From the NCBI GenBank assembly GCA_025923975.1, contig JAICEV010000281.1, forward strand, positions 1 to 5,047: a stretch of 5,047 nucleotides of DNA, given 5' to 3'. Under the pieces are notes generated by a model, which saw only the letters and a list, made by a program, of their open reading frames with translations, had not been told where the DNA came from and ran no database searches. Source of the DNA: Propionibacteriaceae bacterium (GTDB lineage Bacteria; Actinomycetota; Actinomycetes; Propionibacteriales; Propionibacteriaceae). Position 1 is the stretch's first letter; the number at the start of each line of letters is the position of its first letter. The position numbers and the translations under genes were made by a program. Of this stretch, positions 1 to 5,047 are shown one piece after another.

Positions 1-1
1 G

Positions 2-457
2 GAGGGCTTCGTTGGTGACCCGGAGACCGGACTGTATTACCACCCTGTCGTGGTTGACGGTGTACGCCCGGGTGACCGGCTTTTCATGGAGGAGACCTTC
101 GGCCCAATCGTCGGCGTGGCCAGTTATCAGTCGCTGACTGAAGCGATCGAAATGGCCAATGCCCCTGGATACGGCCTCTCCTCCTCCATCTACACTACCG
201 ATCCCAAAGACGCGTTTACCTTCCGTGACAAGATCAGCGCCGGCATGGTGTCGATCAACAACTCCACCTCCGGTGCCGAGGCCCATCTGCCGTTCGGGGG
301 TAACGGCAAGTCGGGTAACGGGTCCCGGCAGTCTGGCGTGTGGGTGCTGGATCAGTTCACTCGCTGGCAAGCGATGAACTGGGACTACTCCGGCCGGCTC
401 CAGAAGGCTCAGATGGACGTCGTCGAGCTCACTCCGGATACCAACTTCCGCCTCTAG
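2..457 (+). CDS. Aldehyde dehydrogenase family protein, C-terminal 151 residues (5' end outside window); possibly 2-aminoadipate 6-semialdehyde dehydrogenase
   Basis: The reading frame is open from base 2, so the gene begins left of the window; about the last third of a usual ~500-residue ALDH is present. The segment covers the end of the catalytic domain and the C-terminal oligomerisation strand. Visible ALDH signatures, counted from the first in-window codon, are the E-x-F-G-P motif at residues 31-35 (its Glu normally binds the NAD ribose), the NAPGYGLSSSIYTTD block (53-67) and the PFGGNGKSGNG motif (97-107). The tail WDYSGRLQKAQMD (127-139) resembles one I recall from ALDHs acting on semialdehydes of dicarboxylic or amino acids, but that is memory, not a search. 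The catalytic Cys and general-base Glu lie upstream and cannot be checked. The fused E1 gene starts ten bases after the TAG stop, so the two are probably cotranscribed. With a glutaryl-CoA dehydrogenase in the operon, oxidation of aminoadipate or glutarate semialdehyde is plausible; the exact substrate is inferred. Confidence 0.9.
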   Translation, partial: EGFVGDPETGLYYHPVVVDGVRPGDRLFMEETFGPIVGVASYQSLTEAIEMANAPGYGLSSSIYTTDPKDAFTFRDKISAGMVSINNSTSGAEAHLPFGGNGKSGNGSRQSGVWVLDQFTRWQAMNWDYSGRLQKAQMDVVELTPDTNFRL

Positions 458-467
458 AACTTCTTTG

Positions 468-2651
468 ATGGACCCCCTGGACCGTCACTTCCGCGACTCC
501 CTCACCGACTTGTCAGAATCCAGTTCGGCTATAGCACAACTGGGTTCTGACAAGTCGGCGTGGTGGTGGAGTCTTTTCGAGTCACAGGTGACGAGCCGGC
601 ACCTGGATTTTGTGGCGCGGGAGCTTCAGCAACAAGGTCTTGGCTTCTACACCATTGGTTCGGCTGGCCACGAGAGCAACGCGCTGGTGGCGATGGCCGT
701 ACGACCCACGGATCCGGCCCTGCTGCACTACCGCTCGGGGGCCTTCTACGCAGCTCGGGCCAGGCACGTGCCGGGGTCAACGCCGATCCGAGACGTACTG
801 CAGGGGCTGATGAGCCTGGCGGATGAACCCATTGCCGGCGGCCGTCACAAGGTGTTCGGCCATCCCGATCTGGCAGTCATTCCGCAAACCTCGACAATCG
901 CCTCTCATCTCCCGAGGGCCGTGGGTCTGGCGATCGCGCTGCACCGGGCACACCGGCTCAAGGTGGACTGCGAATGGCCCGAGGACGCCGTGGTGGTGTG
1001 CTCTTTCGGAGATGCATCGGCCAATCACTCAACCGCGGCCGGCGCTATCAATACCGCTCTTGCTACAGCCTTTCGAGGTCTGCCCGTGCCGATCTTGTTC
1101 CTCTGCGAAGACAACGGCTTTGGCATCTCGGTGCCGACGCCGGATGGCTGGATCGAGGCGGCGTACGGGTCTCGACCGGGGCTGACGTACGTCTTCGCCG
1201 ACGGCTCTGATCCAGTGGCTGCCTGGCCGGTGATCAGCAAAGCGGTCGAGGTCGTACGCAAGCAGCGACGACCAGTTTTCCTTCATCTGCGGACCGTACG
1301 CTTCGGAGGCCACGCCGGCAGCGATGCGGAGATCAGCTATCGCAAACCGCGCGACATCGAAGCTGACTATGCGCGTGATCCACTACTGGCAACCGCATCC
1401 TGCCTGCGCGCCATGGGCACGAGTGTGGCCGACGTCATCGCTTGCTACGACAGCATCCGCCAAGAGATTGACCAGGAGGCTGAACAGCTCAAGCACAAGC
1501 CACGACTCCGCTCGGCGGCAGAGGTAATGGCGCCGATCGCGCCCCACCATCCGGCCCGAGTCGCCGAGGCTGTTCAGGCGCTCAGCCCCGCTCAGCGCGC
1601 GGACAAGGCTAAGCCGCGTACGCTCGCCGAGTCGATCAATGCCACCCTCGACCAGCTGCTGGCCGCGAATCGCCAAGTAATCGTTTTCGGTGAGGACGTT
1701 GGCGTCAAGGGAGGGGTCTACGGTGTTACTACACGTCTGGCCCGCAAGTATGGCGCCGCCCGAGTCTTCGACACCCTGCTCGATGAGCAGTCCATCCTCG
1801 GCCTTGGGCTAGGCGCTGGGCTCGCCGGCCTGATCCCCATTCCCGAGGTGCAGTACCTCGCCTACCTGCACAATGCTGAAGATCAACTCCGCGGCGAGGG
1901 TGCCACCCTGCCGTTCTTCTCCCGCGGACGCTTCGCTAACCCGATGGTGGTACGGATCGCTGGCCTTGGTTACCAGAAAGGCTTCGGAGGTCACTTCCAC
2001 AACGACGACTCGGTGGCGGTGCTGCGCGACATTCCCGGGTTAGTGGTGGCATGCCCGGCGCGCGCTGACGACGCGGCTGCCATGTTGCGGACCTGTGTCG
2101 CGGCTGCCATCGCCGACTCAACGCTGTCAGTCTTCCTAGAGCCGATCGCGCTATACCACCGGCGGGACCTCTACGAGGCAGGCGACCATGGCTGGCTGGC
2201 TGTCGATCATGAAGAGCACGTGCCGATCGGTCGCGCGCGCAGTTATGGGAGCGGATCGGCAGCGCTGACCATGATCAGCTTTGGCAATGGAGTGCCGATG
2301 AGCCTTCGGGTGGCTCGCCGACTTGCGGCCGCGGGCGTCGTCGCAGATGTGGTCGACCTGCGCTGGCTTTCGCCACTTCCGGTCGAGGACATACTCGCGG
2401 CAGCCCGCGCAGCGGGCAGAGTCCTCGTGGTCGACGAAACGCGGCACAGTGGAGGCGTGGGTGAGGGTGTTGTGACCGCCCTGGTCGAGGGCGGCTTCAC
2501 CGGTCCCATTCAGCGGGTGGCCAGCCAGGACAGCTTCGTACCGTTGGGTGCCGCGGCCGAGCATGTGCTGCTGAGTGAGGATGAAATTGAGAAAGCCGGG
2601 CTGAGGTTAGTGAACATCAACTCGCCCGCAGGGATGGAGAGTAATCGATGA
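468..2651 (+). CDS. Fused alpha-beta E1 component of a branched-chain-type 2-oxoacid dehydrogenase; candidate 2-oxoadipate dehydrogenase
   Basis: This 727-residue protein is a thiamine diphosphate enzyme that would decarboxylate a 2-oxoacid and pass the acyl group to a lipoyl E2. Residues ~32-340 form the E1-alpha domain: the FYTIGSAGHE block (60-69), HYRSGAFY (87-94), a TPP/Mg motif starting GDASANHS (181) and ending CEDNG (213-217), and the GGHAGSD loop (280-286) matching the E1-alpha His loop. Residues ~345-384 are a charged, Ala/Pro-rich linker. Residues ~385-716 are the E1-beta pyrimidine-binding and transketolase C-terminal domains, with GEDVG (408-412; its Glu normally activates the thiamine ring), a His-rich GGHFHNDD loop (507-514), GLVVACPA (524-531) and DLRWLSPLP (630-638). 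The length equals a normal alpha plus beta chain, so the fusion is complete. The TPP motif reads GDA...DN instead of the textbook GDG...NN. I chose ATG 468 over the adjacent TTG 465; no Shine-Dalgarno precedes either. No E2 or E3 gene is in view. The family call is firm; 2-oxoadipate as substrate is inferred from gcdH next door, and a branched-chain or other 2-oxoacid remains possible. Confidence 0.92.
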   Translation: MDPLDRHFRDSLTDLSESSSAIAQLGSDKSAWWWSLFESQVTSRHLDFVARELQQQGLGFYTIGSAGHESNALVAMAVRPTDPALLHYRSGAFYAARARHVPGSTPIRDVLQGLMSLADEPIAGGRHKVFGHPDLAVIPQTSTIASHLPRAVGLAIALHRAHRLKVDCEWPEDAVVVCSFGDASANHSTAAGAINTALATAFRGLPVPILFLCEDNGFGISVPTPDGWIEAAYGSRPGLTYVFADGSDPVAAWPVISKAVEVVRKQRRPVFLHLRTVRFGGHAGSDAEISYRKPRDIEADYARDPLLATASCLRAMGTSVADVIACYDSIRQEIDQEAEQLKHKPRLRSAAEVMAPIAPHHPARVAEAVQALSPAQRADKAKPRTLAESINATLDQLLAANRQVIVFGEDVGVKGGVYGVTTRLARKYGAARVFDTLLDEQSILGLGLGAGLAGLIPIPEVQYLAYLHNAEDQLRGEGATLPFFSRGRFANPMVVRIAGLGYQKGFGGHFHNDDSVAVLRDIPGLVVACPARADDAAAMLRTCVAAAIADSTLSVFLEPIALYHRRDLYEAGDHGWLAVDHEEHVPIGRARSYGSGSAALTMISFGNGVPMSLRVARRLAAAGVVADVVDLRWLSPLPVEDILAAARAAGRVLVVDETRHSGGVGEGVVTALVEGGFTGPIQRVASQDSFVPLGAAAEHVLLSEDEIEKAGLRLVNINSPAGMESNR
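505..558 (+). repeat. Long perfect-stem inverted repeat (21-bp arms, 12-base loop) inside the 5' end of the fused E1 gene
   Basis: The left arm (505-525) and right arm (538-558) are reverse complements at 20 of 21 positions; the one difference, T519 against G544, becomes a G-U wobble in RNA, so the whole stem pairs. The 12-base loop holds the self-complementary octamer GCTATAGC (528-535), which could add two pairs closed by a TATA loop. The arms are about 48% G+C, clearly below the surrounding gene. The element is 54 bases, exactly 18 codons in frame, and encodes part of a Ser-rich N-terminal tail (about residues 13-31) ahead of the recognisable E1-alpha fold. No U-run follows, so it is not an intrinsic terminator. 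I saw no second copy in this window and no target-site duplication beside it. Function is unknown: RNase III site, elongation pause, operator or inserted element are all possible. Confidence 0.85.
2636..2641 (+). promoter_or_regulatory. Ribosome binding site of the glutaryl-CoA dehydrogenase gene
   Basis: GGAGAG lies six bases before ATG 2648, at good Shine-Dalgarno spacing, inside the last codons of the fused E1 gene. It decides this start in spite of the four-base ATGA overlap with the upstream stop codon, and indicates that the dehydrogenase is translated both by coupling and by direct ribosome loading. Confidence 0.75.
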
Positions 2652-3814
2652 GCCGAACCGGACCACTTGCGCTGCTTGACATTGATCATCTTCTCACCGA
2701 GGAAGAACGCGATATCCAGACAACTGTCCGGGAATGGGTGGAGCAGCGAGTCAAGCCGAATATCGCCGACTGGTACGAACGGGGTGATCTTGATCTTGAT
2801 TTGATGCGCGAGGCCGGTGGCCTGGGACTGCTCGGCATGCACCTGGAGGGCTATGGCTGCGCCGGCGCCAATGCCGTCTCCTACGGGCTGGCCTGTCTCG
2901 AGCTCGAGGCTGGCGACTCCGGCGTACGCAGCATGGTGTCGGTTCAAGGATCACTTGCGATGTTCGCAATCTGGAGGTTCGGAAGCGAGGAGCAGAAAAC
3001 CGCCTGGCTGCCGCGGATGGCCACTGGTGAGGCCATCGGCTGCTTTGGACTGACCGAAGCCGACTTCGGATCCAACCCAGCCGGTATGCGGACCCGCGCC
3101 AAGCGGGATGGCGAAGATTGGGTGATCAACGGAACCAAGATGTGGATCACCAATGGATCTGTCGCCGATGTAGCGATCGTGTGGGCTCAGACTGACGACG
3201 GGATCAAGGGCTTCGTTGTCCCCACGGACACGCCTGGCTTCTCCGCCCCCAAGATCGCCAAGAAGCTGTCGCTACGCGCCTCTATCACCTCCGAGCTGGT
3301 GCTCGAGGACGTCCACCTGCCAAGTGATTCGGTGCTTCCAGAGGTGACCGGCTTGCGCGGCCCACTGTCCTGCCTGAACGAGGCGCGCTTCGGCATCGTC
3401 TTCGGTGTCCTCGGCGCAGCGCGGGACTGCTTGGAGACGTCGATCGACTACGCGATCTCCCGGGAGGTGTTCGACCGCCCACTTGCCTCCCTGCAGTTGA
3501 CCCAGGCGAAGCTGGCAGACATGACGCTGGAGCTTCAGAAAGGCTTCCTGTTGGCGCTGCACCTCGGGCGTCTTAAAGATGATCATCGACTGAAGCCGGA
3601 GCAGGTCAGCCTGGGCAAGCTCAACAATGTACGCGAAGCGCTGGCCATCGCCCGGGAATGCCGGACCATCCTCGGCGCCAACGGGATCACCTTGGAGTAT
3701 CCGATCATGCGTCACGCCAATAACTTGGAGTCGGTCCTCACCTACGAAGGAACCTCGGAGGTTCACCAACTGGTGATCGGTCAGGCATTGACCGGGAAGG
3801 ACGCCTTCGCCTGA
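2648..3814 (+). CDS. gcdH: Glutaryl-CoA dehydrogenase (FAD-dependent, decarboxylating)
   Basis: The enzyme oxidises glutaryl-CoA with FAD and decarboxylates the glutaconyl-CoA intermediate to crotonyl-CoA, handing electrons to electron-transfer flavoprotein in the cytoplasm. The 388-residue protein is collinear with the whole acyl-CoA dehydrogenase fold: N-terminal helical domain (~15-130), beta domain with CFGLTEADFGS (132-142) and WVINGTKMWITNG (158-170), and C-terminal helical domain (~240-388). Glutaryl-CoA-specific features are GYGCAGANAVSYG (68-80) and the substrate-carboxylate site Glu87, Arg94 and Ser98 in LEAGDSGVRSMVSVQ, which match human GCDH Glu87, Arg94 and Ser98. The catalytic base is Glu367 in TYEGT (365-369), and the IMRHANNLESV block before it is also typical. 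The FAD-binding stretch around Arg272-Phe275 and the LGANGI turn (342-347) are intact. ATG 2648 overlaps the E1 stop (ATGA) and has a good ribosome binding site. The gene ends 17 bases from the convergent LtrA-family gene. Other acyl-CoA dehydrogenases lack the Arg94 signature, so this assignment is strong. Confidence 0.95.
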   Translation: MSRTGPLALLDIDHLLTEEERDIQTTVREWVEQRVKPNIADWYERGDLDLDLMREAGGLGLLGMHLEGYGCAGANAVSYGLACLELEAGDSGVRSMVSVQGSLAMFAIWRFGSEEQKTAWLPRMATGEAIGCFGLTEADFGSNPAGMRTRAKRDGEDWVINGTKMWITNGSVADVAIVWAQTDDGIKGFVVPTDTPGFSAPKIAKKLSLRASITSELVLEDVHLPSDSVLPEVTGLRGPLSCLNEARFGIVFGVLGAARDCLETSIDYAISREVFDRPLASLQLTQAKLADMTLELQKGFLLALHLGRLKDDHRLKPEQVSLGKLNNVREALAIARECRTILGANGITLEYPIMRHANNLESVLTYEGTSEVHQLVIGQALTGKDAFA

Positions 3815-3831
3815 TCAGGGTGATGCCCGCG

Positions 3832-5043
3832 TCAGTGCTTAGCCAGCTCGGCTCGGACCTTGCGCCGGGCTTCCGCGAACAACACTGACTCAACCACCAT
3901 GGCGCAGGTGACGATGAACGCCACAACAGCCAGTTGAATCAGCGCCGGCAGCGCCACAATCAACGGAATGGCTGCCAGCAGTACGCCCGCGGCCGCCAGA
4001 CGCACGACTGAGATGTCGTGCACGGTAAGCCACTTGAAGATCACATGACCCAGTAGATACAGGACTACGCCGCCCACTAGGGCGGCCAGCGCAACCCGGG
4101 GCAAGGAATCGGTAAGGCTGTGGTGACTGCTGTCGCTGACGTACAGCAACACCTCCTTCAGCCCGAAAGCGACCAAGACGACTCCAAGCAAAAGCGGCAG
4201 GTGTGAATAGGAGTACGCATTGCGCGCCAGCCGCGCCCGGGTTTCCGGCGGCTCGTTAACCAGCGCATGCTCGCCGAGCAAGGCACTCACGTCGAAGTAG
4301 GCCCACCACATCGCCGACGCCAAGAGCAGGCCCAGCACTGAGGCTGCGATGATGACCCAGGTGATGGGCTCCTGGGCCACTCCGACACCAATGGCGACGA
4401 TTGATTCGCCGAGCGCAACGATGATGATCAAGCCATGTCGTTCAGAAAAATGTCCCGGCGATGGCAGCCGCCAACCTCTGAAGCCACCCAGGGCGGTCCC
4501 CACGTAGTCGGCGAGCAACGCCAGCATCCACAGGCCCGTCTGCAGCCATCCCTCGAACTCCGACGCGATCAGCAGCAGCACGCTGCTTGCGACGACGCTG
4601 AGCGCGAACCGGAGCACTTGTTTCCGTAGCCCGGCATCCTCCCGAGAAATGATCATGAACATAAGGAGATGCATGGTGCGAAAGAGCAGGTAACACACGG
4701 CGACTACGACCGGTCCGGACAATCCGCCGGGCAGGTCGTCGAAGGCCTCCGGGATGCAGAGCGCCAGCACGAACATCGCTGCCATGCCAGCGAGAATGGC
4801 CAGCTTGATGGGTCGTTCCTCGGCGCTGGCGACATTGGCCAGCCAGGCGTACCCCGTCCACGCCCACCACAACAGCATCAGCACCAGCACGCCGCGGAGG
4901 ATCCCCCGCCAACTCAGCTCGTCAGCCATGAACGCTGTGACCTGGGTCAGCGCGAACACGAAAACCAGGTCGAAGAACAGTTCGAGCGGCGTGACGACAG
5001 CGTGCTCTTCCTCTTGGCGCATGAGTGGACGGCCTGGCTGCAC
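3832..5043 (-). CDS. LtrA (low temperature requirement A) family membrane protein; 5' end at or beyond window edge
   Basis: The family was named after a Listeria locus needed for growth at low temperature; its biochemical role is unknown. Family marks, numbered from the GTG at 5043, are TPLELFFDLVFVFALTQV (18-35) at the first membrane segment, the central SERHGLIIIVALGESIVAIG block (200-219), and SYSHLPLLLGVVLVAFGLKEVL (278-299). I count about twelve hydrophobic segments over 403 residues (near 19-38, 47-70, 79-97, 108-132, 144-162, 165-187, 204-222, 227-251, 281-301, 315-337, 347-365, 367-388), ending in a basic, cytoplasm-like tail (EARRKVRAELAKH). There is no cleavable signal peptide. The start is uncertain: GTG 5043 is the first candidate, ATG 5022 lacks a Shine-Dalgarno, and the frame stays open to the window edge, so the true start may lie to the right. 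It is convergent with gcdH and probably an independent unit. Confidence 0.88.
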   Translation of the reverse strand: MQPGRPLMRQEEEHAVVTPLELFFDLVFVFALTQVTAFMADELSWRGILRGVLVLMLLWWAWTGYAWLANVASAEERPIKLAILAGMAAMFVLALCIPEAFDDLPGGLSGPVVVAVCYLLFRTMHLLMFMIISREDAGLRKQVLRFALSVVASSVLLLIASEFEGWLQTGLWMLALLADYVGTALGGFRGWRLPSPGHFSERHGLIIIVALGESIVAIGVGVAQEPITWVIIAASVLGLLLASAMWWAYFDVSALLGEHALVNEPPETRARLARNAYSYSHLPLLLGVVLVAFGLKEVLLYVSDSSHHSLTDSLPRVALAALVGGVVLYLLGHVIFKWLTVHDISVVRLAAAGVLLAAIPLIVALPALIQLAVVAFIVTCAMVVESVLFAEARRKVRAELAKH

Positions 5044-5047
5044 GTGA

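Noticed and set aside
588..590. GTG as an alternative start for the fused E1, which would put the hairpin upstream of the gene
   Set aside because: It would cut through the helix leading into SRHLDF, which appears to be part of the E1-alpha fold, and no good ribosome binding site precedes it; ATG 468 is preferred but unproven.
2403..2417. Six-base GC stem GCCCGC/GCGGGC with a three-base loop
   Set aside because: It is explained by the Ala-Arg-Ala-Ala-Gly-Arg codons of the E1 protein; short GC stems like this are common in high-GC genes.
2472..2500. Hairpin with GTGA-CCGCCC paired to GGGCGG-TCAC, with a two-base bulge and seven-base loop
   Set aside because: It lies in the conserved C-terminal domain of the E1 gene, where GC-rich Ala/Gly/Val codons give such stems by chance; it has no T-run and is much weaker than the 505-558 element.
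2785..2802. Three tandem copies of the hexamer TGATCT, the last imperfect
   Set aside because: It encodes the GDLDLDLM stretch of glutaryl-CoA dehydrogenase; it is too short and too constrained by the protein to be called a repeat element.
3272..3769. Long antisense open frame (165 residues), with similar ones at 2151-2564, 2510-2947 and 4442-4912
   Set aside because: These lie opposite or across well-recognised genes, show no family motifs, and are the usual by-product of GC-biased third codon positions.
62..4852. GTAC tetramers are often followed by G (13 of about 18 by eye)
   Set aside because: The total number of GTAC sites fits the base composition, and the following G reflects Arg/Gly/Ala codon use; there is no clustering or conserved spacing.

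Overview
The window is a high-GC piece of bacterial chromosome (roughly 60% G+C by eye) with tightly packed genes. The base composition, codon use and gene families point to an actinomycete; this is an inference, because there is no rRNA, tRNA or other taxonomic marker here. It holds one truncated and two complete genes on the plus strand, then one converging gene on the minus strand. I saw no RNA gene, CRISPR array, insertion sequence or prophage gene.

Plus-strand cluster (2-3814): (i) the last 151 codons of an NAD(P)-dependent aldehyde dehydrogenase (ALDH); (ii) ten bases later, a 727-residue protein that fuses the alpha and beta halves of a 2-oxoacid dehydrogenase E1 (branched-chain/pyruvate type, thiamine diphosphate dependent); (iii) overlapping it by four bases (ATGA), a 388-residue acyl-CoA dehydrogenase with the substrate-binding and catalytic residues of glutaryl-CoA dehydrogenase. 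The spacing says one operon. The reactions chain naturally: 2-aminoadipate semialdehyde to 2-aminoadipate (ALDH), transamination elsewhere to 2-oxoadipate, oxidative decarboxylation to glutaryl-CoA (fused E1 with E2 and E3 from elsewhere), then glutaryl-CoA to crotonyl-CoA. I therefore propose the lower aminoadipate route of lysine catabolism, with a BCKDH-type fused E1 where animals use an OGDH-type 2-oxoadipate dehydrogenase. The glutaryl-CoA dehydrogenase call is strong; the substrates of the ALDH and the E1 are inferred from context.

Minus-strand gene (3832 to the right edge): a polytopic membrane protein of the LtrA (low temperature requirement A) family, converging on the operon with 17 bases between the stop codons and no evident link to it.

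The most unusual structure is a long inverted repeat at 505-558, inside the 5' end of the fused E1 gene. It has two 21-base arms that pair over their whole length in RNA (20 Watson-Crick pairs and one G-U) around a 12-base loop. It is exactly 54 bases (18 codons) long, AT-richer than its surroundings, and encodes a low-complexity N-terminal stretch. It could be an RNase III site, a translation control element, or an inserted palindromic element kept in frame. No stretch over 300 bases lacks a gene.
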